A stretch of DNA of 64,000 bases, taken from contig JADFOP010000002.1 of the NCBI GenBank assembly GCA_022562795.1, positions 31,322-95,321 of the forward strand, given 5' to 3'. The position numbers and the translations under genes are program-made. A model generated the notes under the pieces. The model worked only from the letters and a program-made list of their open reading frames with translations. It ran no database searches and was not told the origin of the DNA. Of this stretch, positions 53,423 to 61,497 are shown piece by piece; positions within the stretch are counted from its first letter, which is position 1; the number at the start of each line of letters is the position of its first letter. Source of the stretch: Nitrospinota bacterium (GTDB taxonomy: Bacteria > JADFOP01).

Positions 53423-54310
53423 ATGAACCCTATGGATGATAATCCACTACTGGTGGAGACCGCCTGGCTCGACCTCAGGCGGAGGGACCAAGATCTAGTG
53501 ATCTTGGATACGCGGCGACGGACTCAGTATCTGATGGGACACATCCCGGGGGCGGTGAGCTTTCCCATGCGGAAAGTCACCGACGAGCGCTTCTGGAGCC
53601 CTGGCTTCCTCCCCAGCGAGGAGGAGTTGCGGCGGCGTCTGGGCTTGGCCGGATTCAGGCGCGACGATTATCTCGTGGTCTACGATGACGGGGACGGACT
53701 GGCAGCTTCCCGCGTCTTCTGGGCTCTTGATTACCTTGGCCACCCTAGGGTTAGCCTCCTAAACGGTGGGTTTTCCAAATGGAGCTACGAGGGCCGGGGG
53801 CGCAGCCTTCGCCGCCACAAGAGGCCCAAGGCATCATATGAGGGGAGCCCAGTCCAGCAAAGGCTTGTGGGAGCTGAGTGGATCCACCACCGGTTGGCCA
53901 GCGGCCATGAGCTAGTCCTCATCGACTGCCGCTCAGCCGACGAATACACCGGAGCCCGCCGAAAGGCTGCCCGCTGTGGGCACATTCCCGGAGCCGTTCA
54001 CGTTGAGTGGACGCGCAATCTGCGCGAGACGGGGCCCTGTCCCGTCTTTAGGGACCGCGAGGAGCTTTTGGCCCTCTACCAGGGAGCGGGGGCCGACGAT
54101 GGTTTGCCTCTGGTCACTTACTGCCAGGCCCAGGTTAGAGGGTCGCACACCTACTTCGTGTTACGCTGGCTTGGGTTTAAGGCGGTCTACGGCTACGAGG
54201 GCTCGTGGGGCGAGTGGGGCAATGACCCCCAGATGCCCATTGCCACCGGCGACGAGCCGGGACGCATTGTGGAGACCCGTGAGGGGGAAAGGGGCAAAGC
54301 GCCCTTCTGA
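53423..54310 (+). CDS. Tandem rhodanese sulfurtransferase, cytosolic
   Basis: 295 residues with no signal peptide and two rhodanese domains. The N-terminal one is inactive-looking (VVYDDGDGLAASRV) and the C-terminal one carries the persulfide cysteine in TYCQAQVRGSHTYFVLRWLG. It is a clear paralogue of the preceding exported protein, with the same catalytic loop pattern. In this operon it is the best candidate to hand sulfur to the adenylated carrier, a job done by a fused rhodanese in other systems, because the MoeB-like enzyme here lacks that domain. Confidence 0.88.
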   Translation: MNPMDDNPLLVETAWLDLRRRDQDLVILDTRRRTQYLMGHIPGAVSFPMRKVTDERFWSPGFLPSEEELRRRLGLAGFRRDDYLVVYDDGDGLAASRVFWALDYLGHPRVSLLNGGFSKWSYEGRGRSLRRHKRPKASYEGSPVQQRLVGAEWIHHRLASGHELVLIDCRSADEYTGARRKAARCGHIPGAVHVEWTRNLRETGPCPVFRDREELLALYQGAGADDGLPLVTYCQAQVRGSHTYFVLRWLGFKAVYGYEGSWGEWGNDPQMPIATGDEPGRIVETREGERGKAPF

Positions 54311-54344
54311 CCAACATAACGCAAGACGATAAGGAAGAATATCG

Positions 54345-55277
54345 ATGTTGCACGCCAGAGGCCCAATGCTGAACGCCCCGCAGGATAGGGCGTGCCACAT
54401 CTTGGAGCTGATAGGCAACACCCCGCTGCTGCGCCTCAACCATTTGGGGAGGGCCTTTCCCCGCGTGGAGATTTACGCCAAGGCGGAATGGATAAACCCG
54501 GGAGGCAGCATCAAAGACAGGCCCGCGCTTAAGATGCTTGAGGTGGCCGAAGAGACGGGCGAGCTGACAAAGGACAAGACCATCCTCGACTCCACGAGCG
54601 GGAACACCGGCATTGCCTACGCCATGATAGCCAGTATCAAGGGCTACAGGGTCGAGCTCGTCATGCCAGCCAACGTCAGTGAGGAGCGCAAAAAGATAGT
54701 CACCGCATACGGGGCCAACATCATATACTCCAGTGCCTTGGAGGGCTCCGACGGAGCCCAGCTCAAAGCCAAGCGCCTCCTGGAGGAGTATCCTGAGAAA
54801 TACTTTATGCCCGACCAATACAACAATGAGGCCAATTCGCTCGCTCACTACGAGACGACGGGGCCAGAGATTCTCGAGCAGACCGAAGGGACCATCACCC
54901 ACTTCGTTGCTGGCCTCGGCACGAGCGGAACCCTCATGGGCACCGGCCGTCGACTAAAAGAGTTCAATCCCGACATCCAGCTCATCGCCGTCGAACCGAA
55001 GCACGCCCTCCACGGACTGGAAGGCTTAAAGCACATGGAGAGCTCCATCGTCCCGCAAATATACGATAGAAGTTTCCACGACGAACTCATCCCCGTGAAA
55101 ACCGAGGATGGATACGATATGGCCCGCCGGCTGGCTCATGAAGAGGGGCTGTTTATCGGCCACTCGTCCGGCGCCGTGATGGTGGCGGTACTGGAGGTGG
55201 CCTCAAGGATCAAGGAGGGTGTGGTGGTCACTGTCTTTCCCGACGGAGGCGACCGCTACATTTCGACCAATTTTTAG
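54345..55277 (+). CDS. cysM: CysM-like cysteine synthase (thiocarboxylate/OPS type)
   Basis: 310-residue fold-type II PLP enzyme. PLP lysine in NPGGSIKDRPALKM, substrate loop STSGNTGIAYAM, cofactor loop LGTSGTLMGTGRRLKE. The last loop resembles mycobacterial CysM, which uses O-phosphoserine and CysO-thiocarboxylate rather than sulfide. Being in one operon with carrier, E1 and JAMM genes supports that role. AAGGAAG precedes the ATG at 54345; ATG 54366 is an alternative start. Confidence 0.9.
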   Translation: MLHARGPMLNAPQDRACHILELIGNTPLLRLNHLGRAFPRVEIYAKAEWINPGGSIKDRPALKMLEVAEETGELTKDKTILDSTSGNTGIAYAMIASIKGYRVELVMPANVSEERKKIVTAYGANIIYSSALEGSDGAQLKAKRLLEEYPEKYFMPDQYNNEANSLAHYETTGPEILEQTEGTITHFVAGLGTSGTLMGTGRRLKEFNPDIQLIAVEPKHALHGLEGLKHMESSIVPQIYDRSFHDELIPVKTEDGYDMARRLAHEEGLFIGHSSGAVMVAVLEVASRIKEGVVVTVFPDGGDRYISTNF

Positions 55278-55324
55278 CCCCAATACCACCGCCCGGGCTT
55301 TTGCACGTCCACGGGAGGCGTCAC

Positions 55325-55588
55325 ATGGCCGAACGATTCGTTGACCTGACGGTCCCGGAAGCCATGATAAAAGAGCCGATTATATATTCCTTGGGTCAGC
55401 AGTTCGACGTGGTCCCCAACATTTTCCGAGCCGACGTTACCCCAACGACCGGATGGGCGATCCTTCAGCTCGAGGGGGAGGAGTCTGAGATCGAGCGTGC
55501 CATCGAGTGGCTCCAGGGCCACGGCATCACCGTGAAGGTCGGAGGGGAGGAGCTGCTTCAAGCTCGCGACGAGGCCGAGGGCTCGTAA
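55325..55588 (+). CDS. Stand-alone NIL-domain protein 1
   Basis: 87 residues from the ATG at 55325, which has GGGAGGCG upstream; a TTG at 55301 is unlikely. The whole chain is one NIL ferredoxin-like domain (VDLTVPEAMIKEPIIYSLGQ, ADVTPTTGWAILQLEG), known as the methionine-binding C-terminal part of MetN. It has no cysteine, so it cannot hold an iron-sulfur cluster like the archaeal NIL-ferredoxin proteins. It could sense methionine or act as an adaptor. Confidence 0.82.
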   Translation: MAERFVDLTVPEAMIKEPIIYSLGQQFDVVPNIFRADVTPTTGWAILQLEGEESEIERAIEWLQGHGITVKVGGEELLQARDEAEGS

Positions 55589-55594
55589 GGTCCG

Positions 55595-56398
55595 ATGCGT
55601 GCAGAGTTCACAGAAGAAGAGATCCGTAGGTACGGTTGCCAGATGGTCCTGCCCGAGGTGGGCGACGTCGGCCAGGCAAAGCTCCGGGCCGCCGGTGTGC
55701 TCATAATCGGGGCTGGGGGTCTGGGCAGCCCTGTAGCCATTTACCTCGCGGCTGCGGGTGTGGGGAGACTCGGTATAGTGGACAGTGACGAGGTGGAGCT
55801 GTCGAACCTACATCGGCAAATTCTCCACACCGAGGAAGCCGTTGGCCGGCCCAAGGTTGAAAGCGCCCAGACTATGCTTGGGGAGGTCAACCCCCTGGTG
55901 GAGGTGCAGACCCATCCCATGCGCCTTCAGGCGGCCAACATTGAGGCCCTCATCGCCGGCTACGACGTCGTGGTGGACGGGAGCGACAACTTTCCGACCA
56001 AGTTCCTCGTCAACGACGCGTGCGTCTTCGCCGAAAAACCTCTCTCGCTGGCTGGTATTCACCGCTTTGAGGGCCAGGTGATGACCATCGTTCCAGGCCA
56101 GGGGCCCTGCTATCGGTGCATATTCATCGAGCCGCCCCCCGAGGGGGCCATCCCCAGCTGCGAGGAGGCCGGAGTCTTCGGGGCCGTGGCGGGCCTGGCC
56201 GGGTGCATTCAGGCGGTTGAGGTCGTAAAACTCATTCTGGGGATTGGGGAGCCTCTCGTCGGCTCCATCCTGCGCATCGACACCCTCCGGGGCTCTTTTC
56301 GAACAGTCCCGGTCAACCGCAACCCCAACTGCCCCGTGTGCTCCGAGGAGGCGACCATTACGACGCTGGTGGACCAAAGCCTTGTCTGCAGCGAATAA
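55595..56398 (+). CDS. moeB: MoeB/ThiF-like E1 adenylyltransferase
   Basis: 267 residues. ATP site LIIGAGGLGSPVAIYLAAAG, the adenylation arginine/asparagine in DEVELSNLHRQILH, magnesium aspartate in VVDGSDNFPTK and two zinc CxxC pairs (CYRC, CPVC). It should adenylate the GG end of the sulfur carrier so that a persulfide can displace AMP. There is no C-terminal rhodanese domain, unlike many MoeZ proteins; two separate rhodaneses are in the operon. It lies between the two NIL genes. Confidence 0.93.
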   Translation: MRAEFTEEEIRRYGCQMVLPEVGDVGQAKLRAAGVLIIGAGGLGSPVAIYLAAAGVGRLGIVDSDEVELSNLHRQILHTEEAVGRPKVESAQTMLGEVNPLVEVQTHPMRLQAANIEALIAGYDVVVDGSDNFPTKFLVNDACVFAEKPLSLAGIHRFEGQVMTIVPGQGPCYRCIFIEPPPEGAIPSCEEAGVFGAVAGLAGCIQAVEVVKLILGIGEPLVGSILRIDTLRGSFRTVPVNRNPNCPVCSEEATITTLVDQSLVCSE

Positions 56399-56420
56399 CC
56401 CTCACGCGAAGGAGGCGGCC

Positions 56421-56663
56421 ATGGCCATCATCCGTGTGCAGCTTACCTTTCCTCAAGAGTCAGTCAAGCGGCCCGTCATTTACGAGATCGGAAAAGAGTT
56501 CGATGTGGTAACGAACGTCCGACGGGCCAACGTCACGGCGACCTCGGGGTGGGTGGTGCTCGAGCTAAGCGGCGAGCGGGAAGAGATCGAGCGGGCCCTC
56601 GAAGGCTTTAAATCCCGTGGGGTGAGAGTCGATCCGGTTGAGGGTGATGTGGTCAGTCCATGA
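56421..56663 (+). CDS. Stand-alone NIL-domain protein 2
   Basis: 80 residues, ATG at 56421 with GGAGG upstream; an in-frame extension back to 56244 lies inside the E1 gene and is not real. One NIL domain (VQLTFPQESVKRPVIYEIGK, RANVTATSGWVVLELSG). By eye about half its residues match NIL protein 1, including FDVV-N and EIERA, so it is a local paralogue. It lacks cysteine. The role is unknown, but the pair sits inside a SAM-controlled sulfur operon. Confidence 0.82.
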   Translation: MAIIRVQLTFPQESVKRPVIYEIGKEFDVVTNVRRANVTATSGWVVLELSGEREEIERALEGFKSRGVRVDPVEGDVVSP

Positions 56664-56673
56664 GGTTGATTGA

Positions 56674-57111
56674 ATGTTACGGGTTCCAAGCTCTATCGTT
56701 GAGGCCATGTTCGACCACGCTAAGAAAGAGGCTCCTAATGAATGTTGCGGCCTTCTTACGGGCAAGGACGGGCTGGCTACACACCACTACCCGGCGACGA
56801 ACGCCGATAGCAGCCCCACCACATACTCCATCGAGTCGCGTCAGCTCTTTGAGATTCATCGGGCTGCTCGCGACGCTGGGCTAGATATTTTGAGCGTCTA
56901 TCACTCTCACACCATGACCAGGGCGTACCCGTCACCAACCGACGTCAACCGGGCCTTCTGGAATGGGACCGAGCTGGAGACATACCCCGGGTGCATTCAC
57001 CTGATCATTTCGCTGGCCGAGGGTGACGAGCCCGTCCTCAGGGGTTTTCGTATCCCCTCTCGAGAGACCATCGAAGAGGTTCCCGTCACGATTATCAGAG
57101 ACACCACGTAA
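56674..57111 (+). CDS. mec: JAMM/MPN+ metallopeptidase, Mec family
   Basis: 145-residue zinc peptidase. The JAMM glutamate is in NECCGLLTG and the zinc motif is VYHSHTMTRAYPSPTDV (HxHx7Sx2D). Mycobacterial Mec releases cysteine from the CysO-cysteine adduct; QbsD and HcyD also trim carrier C-termini. Here one enzyme may do both jobs: clip Ser-Cys from the GGSC precursor and free the product amino acid. It lies 10 bases after NIL 2. Confidence 0.93.
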   Translation: MLRVPSSIVEAMFDHAKKEAPNECCGLLTGKDGLATHHYPATNADSSPTTYSIESRQLFEIHRAARDAGLDILSVYHSHTMTRAYPSPTDVNRAFWNGTELETYPGCIHLIISLAEGDEPVLRGFRIPSRETIEEVPVTIIRDTT

Positions 57112-57124
57112 GGAGACGAGCCCA

Positions 57125-57592
57125 GTGAAGTTTACCAGTCGCGGCCGGTACGCTGTGAGAGCGATGATTGATTTGGCCTACCACACCCTGGAGCATCCCG
57201 TGAGCCTCGCCACCATTGCTGTGCGGCAGGGGATTTCGCAGCACTACCTGGAGCAGCTCTTCGTGCGGCTGCGTCGGGCGGAGCTGGTCCGAAGCGTGCG
57301 CGGGCCCGGCGGAGGCTACTTTCTAGCTAAAGAACCCATAGCGATCTCCGTACGCGACATCTTCCTGGCCGTAGACGAGTCCCTCAGCACTCCGGAGTGC
57401 GAAAAGTTGACCAATCCCGACCAGGAGCCCTGTGACCGACTCGACGAATGCGTCTCCCGAGTCATTTGGAAGAGGGTGGCCGATCAGGTGGCCCAGGCCC
57501 TTAACTCCGTCAGCCTCGAAGACCTGTGCATGGAGCGCGAGAAGCTCGACAAGAGCGAAGTCTTTTCCCACACTTACGGTTTCAACATCTAG
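57125..57592 (+). CDS. Rrf2-family transcriptional regulator (IscR-like)
   Basis: 155 residues with GTG start at 57125 (GGAGACGAG upstream); the frame's extension into mec is not real. Winged helix with KFTSRGRYAVRAMIDLAYH, ISQHYLEQLFVRLRRAELV and the RGPGGGYFLA wing. Three cysteines (PEC, PCDRL, DEC) with spacing C-x10-C-x5-C match the iron-sulfur ligand region of IscR but with a longer first gap. It probably senses Fe-S or cysteine status. The palindrome at the cysK promoter is a candidate target. Confidence 0.92.
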   Translation: MKFTSRGRYAVRAMIDLAYHTLEHPVSLATIAVRQGISQHYLEQLFVRLRRAELVRSVRGPGGGYFLAKEPIAISVRDIFLAVDESLSTPECEKLTNPDQEPCDRLDECVSRVIWKRVADQVAQALNSVSLEDLCMEREKLDKSEVFSHTYGFNI

Positions 57593-57609
57593 GGGGCTTA
57601 TCCAGGGCG

Positions 57610-58761
57610 ATGAACGTCGGCGTGGGGGTTTCGATAAGCCGCGATGGCGCCGCCGCCGCGGCGCGAGAGGCTGCCGAGCAGGCCTTGAAGCAGGCAGGCC
57701 GGCCTAGGGCTGATGCCGCCTTGTGCTTTGCGACGCCGGATTACTTTTCTGAGGCTGACGTCCTCCTAGATGCGCTCCAGATGGCGTGCGGCACAGAATT
57801 GGTAGTGGGCGCCAGCGGCGCCGGCGTCCTGACGTCCAGGGATGAGGTGGAGGGCGCTCGGGGCGTGGTGGTCTTAACCCTCGCCTCCGAGCGGGTCGGC
57901 ACGAGGCCTGTGGAGGCCTCGAACATCAACGAGGTCGGCGAGGTATGGCAAAAGAGCGTGGGTGAGGTGCCCCACGAGACCAGCCTCTTCGTTTGTCTCT
58001 CCGACACGAACGCCATCGCCCCCGAGGAGCTACTTGCAACCATGAACGAGGTCTCTCCGGGACTGCCAGTCGTCGGGGGGGGAAGCTGCGACGATGGCTC
58101 CGGTGAGCGCGCCTTCCAGTTTGGTCCGGGAGGGGTGGTGCAGGGAGCTGTGGTCGGTTTGGCGCTTACCGGGGTGGAAGTGGACGTGGGCGTCACCCAG
58201 GCCTGCGCTCCTCTGTGTGAGCCCTATGTCATCACTCGATCTGAAGGCTCTATCGTCTTAGAACTCGGCGGTCGGCCGGCCGTCGAGGTGTTGGCCGAGG
58301 TGGTCCGGGGTCGCGACCTGAGCCGGGGGGTCTTCGCCGGCCTATCCTGCGTCGATACCCAGAGCTTCGGGCATGGGGAGTTCGTGGTCCGACCGATAAC
58401 GGGTCTAGACACTTCCTGGAACAGCTTTACAGTGGCGTCGGAAATCACCGAGGGCCAGTCCCTCGTCTTTGCTATGCGCGACCCCAAGGCGGCCCGCCAG
58501 GACCTGGAGCGGCTGCTGGGGCTTAAGAGCCCGTTTGCCCGCGGAGGGTCCGGCCCGGCCTTCGGTCTCTACTTCAACTGTTGCAGCCGGGGTCGCGGCC
58601 TGTACGGCCAGAGCGGGGTCGATACGGCTCTTCTGGGGGCTTACCTGGGCGCTCTGCCGGTGGCCGGCCTATTTACGGGCCTGGAGTTTGCTCCCGTGGC
58701 CGGCCGAAATCGTCTCCAACTCTTCTCAGGGGTGCTGGCCCTCGTTCGCCCCGCCGAGTGA
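57610..58761 (+). CDS. FIST N/C-domain protein
   Basis: 383 residues: FIST_N (~25-215, with FVCLSDTNAIAPEELLATMNE and VVGGGSCDDGSG) followed by FIST_C (~220-375, ending in VAGLFTGLEFAPVAG). FIST domains are proposed small-molecule sensory modules, often linked to signalling proteins; here there is no attached output domain. It starts 17 bases after the Rrf2 gene and is likely in the same transcript. The role in sulfur metabolism is conjecture. FIST_C carries an NCCSRG motif with paired cysteines. Confidence 0.85.
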   Translation: MNVGVGVSISRDGAAAAAREAAEQALKQAGRPRADAALCFATPDYFSEADVLLDALQMACGTELVVGASGAGVLTSRDEVEGARGVVVLTLASERVGTRPVEASNINEVGEVWQKSVGEVPHETSLFVCLSDTNAIAPEELLATMNEVSPGLPVVGGGSCDDGSGERAFQFGPGGVVQGAVVGLALTGVEVDVGVTQACAPLCEPYVITRSEGSIVLELGGRPAVEVLAEVVRGRDLSRGVFAGLSCVDTQSFGHGEFVVRPITGLDTSWNSFTVASEITEGQSLVFAMRDPKAARQDLERLLGLKSPFARGGSGPAFGLYFNCCSRGRGLYGQSGVDTALLGAYLGALPVAGLFTGLEFAPVAGRNRLQLFSGVLALVRPAE

Positions 58762-58806
58762 TGATTCCCACCCAAGCTTCAGGCGCTGGCGAAGACGATT
58801 GACCTT

Positions 58807-59979
58807 ATGCGGACAATTATTCTCTCTCTCTCGATGAGCCTCGTGGCGGTACTGGCTGCCCCGGGATATGCTGGCAATCGCGCGGTGGACGGCGTGAGGG
58901 CCGAAACCAGGGCGCTCTGGGTCACGCGCTGGGACTACAAGACCCCCGATGACATCCGTCTAATAATGGAGCGGGCCTGGGTGGCTCACTTCAACGTCAT
59001 CTTTTTCCAGGTCAGGGGCAACGCCGACGCCTTCTACGACTCGCGCTACGAGCCGTGGGCGGAAGAGCTCGGCGGCCGCCATCCGGGCTTTGACCCTCTG
59101 AGCGTGGCCATCCAGGAAGCGCACCGCAGGGGCCTGGAGCTCCACGCCTACATAAACGTATTGACCGGATGGAAGGGCTCGGCGCCACCACGCTCAACGC
59201 TCCACCTCTGGAGGACGCATCATGGGTGGTTTACCCGCAATGTCGACGGCATCCCCCAGCCCTTGGGCAACGGGTATCTTCAGGTGACGCCCGGGATGAG
59301 GTCCGTGAGGGACCACATCGTGAACGTTGTGGCCGACATCGTCCGGCGCTATCCGGTCGACGGCATCCACCTCGACTACGTCCGTTACCTCTCTGAGCGC
59401 TACAGCTACGACCCGGTCAGCGTGTCGGCCTTCCGCCGGGCCACCGGCCGCCACCCGGCCGATCTCCCCGGGTCTTGGCAGACCTACCGCCGCGACCTTG
59501 TTAACCGGCTGGTTAGGAGGATTCGCGAAACCATGCGAGCCATCAAGCCATCCCTGCCTCTGTCGGCGGCGGTGTTGGGCCGCATTGAGGAGGCCAGGGC
59601 CACCTACGGCCAAGACGTCGCTCATTGGTTGGCCGAAGACCTCATCGACGTAAGCTACCCCATGATTTATGAGAAGAGCCCGCGGGCCTTCGCCGCCCAG
59701 CTTGCCGACCACATCCGAGCCAGCCCCGGCAAGCCCGTCTACCCGGGCATCGGCCTCTATCGTCACGATAGGGCCTCCCAGACGATTCGCCAAATCGAGA
59801 TGGCCCGCACATTAGGCGCCCGGGGCTTTGCCGTCTTCGACTACCGGAGCCTCTTCGGGGTCATAGATGCAGACGGCGGCTCTGCATACGTGAAGCCCGG
59901 CGTCGGCCCGAGGATTTTACGGTCCCTCCTTAAAGGCCCCCTGGCCGAGATTGTTCCGCCGGCGGGGATCGAATATTAA
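58807..59979 (+). CDS. GHL10-type glycoside hydrolase-like protein (DUF187)
   Basis: 390 residues with a signal peptide (~1-22, ending in GYAGN). A TIM-barrel glycoside-hydrolase-like domain follows: RALWVTRWDYKTPDDI, NVIFFQVRGNADAFYDS, GLELHAYINVLTG, and the conserved acid-containing strand VDGIHLDYVRYLSERYSYD. Family members are secreted or lipoprotein enzymes of uncertain substrate, possibly peptidoglycan or envelope glycans. It precedes the M48 protease gene, 32 bases away. Confidence 0.85.
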   Translation: MRTIILSLSMSLVAVLAAPGYAGNRAVDGVRAETRALWVTRWDYKTPDDIRLIMERAWVAHFNVIFFQVRGNADAFYDSRYEPWAEELGGRHPGFDPLSVAIQEAHRRGLELHAYINVLTGWKGSAPPRSTLHLWRTHHGWFTRNVDGIPQPLGNGYLQVTPGMRSVRDHIVNVVADIVRRYPVDGIHLDYVRYLSERYSYDPVSVSAFRRATGRHPADLPGSWQTYRRDLVNRLVRRIRETMRAIKPSLPLSAAVLGRIEEARATYGQDVAHWLAEDLIDVSYPMIYEKSPRAFAAQLADHIRASPGKPVYPGIGLYRHDRASQTIRQIEMARTLGARGFAVFDYRSLFGVIDADGGSAYVKPGVGPRILRSLLKGPLAEIVPPAGIEY

Positions 59980-60011
59980 AGAACTGTGGGAGGCTTGAGC
60001 GCGGAGTGCGT

Positions 60012-61376
60012 ATGATGATCATTTGGCGTTGCTTGCGGGTCGTTTATGGGGCCGCCGCTGTCATGGTGGTGGCCGTCCTGCTTGCCTCGGGGCCGGCCTA
60101 CGGCCAGCTCGGGGGCCTCTTCGGGTTTACCGAAGACCAAGAGGTCGAACTAGGCCGGCGCGCCGCGCTGGAGGTCGAGCGGGAGTTCCCGCTCCTGGAC
60201 GACCCCGACGTGGTCGCCTACATCGAAAAAATCGGACGGAAGCTCGTGGCCGTAAGCGGACGGGCGAACATCCCCTACACCTTTAAGGTCGTCGATTTAG
60301 AGCAGGTCAACGCCATATCCCTGCCCGGAGGCTACGTCTATGTCTTCCGGGGCCTCATCCTTGCGGCGGACGAGGAGAGCGAGCTCGCCGGGGTGATGGC
60401 CCACGAGGTGGGCCACATCGTCGCGCGACACGGGGTCGAGCAGCTCAAGCGGAGCCAACTGTTCGGCCTCGGGGCCGCCGTTTTCGGCCAGATTCTCGGA
60501 GGGGGCGCTAAGAGTGGGTCCGGCCCCAGCATAGGAGAGCTGGCTGTCAACCTGATCGGCACCGGGGCCTATCGCTCCTTCAGCCGCGAGGCCGAGACCG
60601 AGGCCGACCGGTTGGGGGTCCGAATCCTCTATGACGCCGGCTACACGCCGACCAGCTTCGTAACCTTCCTGGATAAGCTCGACGCCCGCAAGGGCCGAGA
60701 CCCGCTGTCCCTCCGCGATTTCTTCTCCACCCATCCGTCTCCCGCCCAGCGGCGGGCCAATGTAGGAGGGCTCATCGCCCGACTCCCCACTAGGCCCGAC
60801 GCGGTGCGCGACACACGCCGCTTCCAGCTCGTCAAGCAGCTCGTCTCCGGGCTGACCCCTCCCCGGCGCGCGGATGCGCCTCCCCCTGCCAGGCCGGGCC
60901 GGCTCACGCGGGTGACGAGCTACCGGGCCACCCCGGGCGAGAGGGGGCTTCATTCATATTCGGATGAGACGGGCCGCCAGCTAATTGACGGCCAATACGG
61001 CACCGATGAGGTCGACTCCGACCTTGGAAGCGGGCGGGGCTACGAGTGGATAGCGTGGAGGAAGTCCAATCCCCGGATCGTCTTCGACCTCGGCCGCCCT
61101 CAAAGGGTCCGCGCCGTCCGCATCCACATCAACCGCCGCTCCGACCGCAGGATCGAGCCACCCAAGACCGTGCGCATTTTCTTCAGCTCCGACGGCAGAT
61201 CGATCAACTACAGCCGGGTCAAGTCCACGACGCAGATAATCTTCCTCGACGGCCGAAGCCGCTCGATCCGTATCTCGACCCCCGGGGCCGTGGGCCGCTA
61301 CGTGGCCGTGGAGCTTACAGACGGCGACCCCCAGAGTTGGATCTTCGTCGACGAGATACTCCTCGAAGCGGGCTGA
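60012..61376 (+). CDS. M48 metalloprotease with C-terminal galactose-binding-like domain
   Basis: 454 residues from ATG 60012 (GTG 60006 also in frame) with a signal peptide (~1-34). Residues ~45-265 are M48: the zinc HEVGH in GVMAHEVGHIVARHGVEQ and the third ligand in SREAETEADRLGVRIL, followed by FFSTHPSPAQRR. This resembles periplasmic BepA/LoiP quality-control proteases. BepA carries TPRs behind this domain; here residues ~300-454 look like a discoidin/F5-8C beta-sandwich (WIAWRKSNPRIVFDLGRPQR, VRAVRIHINRRS). The replacement suggests surface glycan or protein targeting. Confidence 0.85.
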   Translation: MMIIWRCLRVVYGAAAVMVVAVLLASGPAYGQLGGLFGFTEDQEVELGRRAALEVEREFPLLDDPDVVAYIEKIGRKLVAVSGRANIPYTFKVVDLEQVNAISLPGGYVYVFRGLILAADEESELAGVMAHEVGHIVARHGVEQLKRSQLFGLGAAVFGQILGGGAKSGSGPSIGELAVNLIGTGAYRSFSREAETEADRLGVRILYDAGYTPTSFVTFLDKLDARKGRDPLSLRDFFSTHPSPAQRRANVGGLIARLPTRPDAVRDTRRFQLVKQLVSGLTPPRRADAPPPARPGRLTRVTSYRATPGERGLHSYSDETGRQLIDGQYGTDEVDSDLGSGRGYEWIAWRKSNPRIVFDLGRPQRVRAVRIHINRRSDRRIEPPKTVRIFFSSDGRSINYSRVKSTTQIIFLDGRSRSIRISTPGAVGRYVAVELTDGDPQSWIFVDEILLEAG

Positions 61377-61497
61377 GTCGCGTCGCCCAGACCCTGCCCG
61401 GCCACCTCCTCCTTTCCCTGCCCTGATTCTCCCTGGAGCGCTAAGCCTCCATGTGGTACCATGAGGCCCCTCTATGGGCGCGATCGGAGGAGCTACC

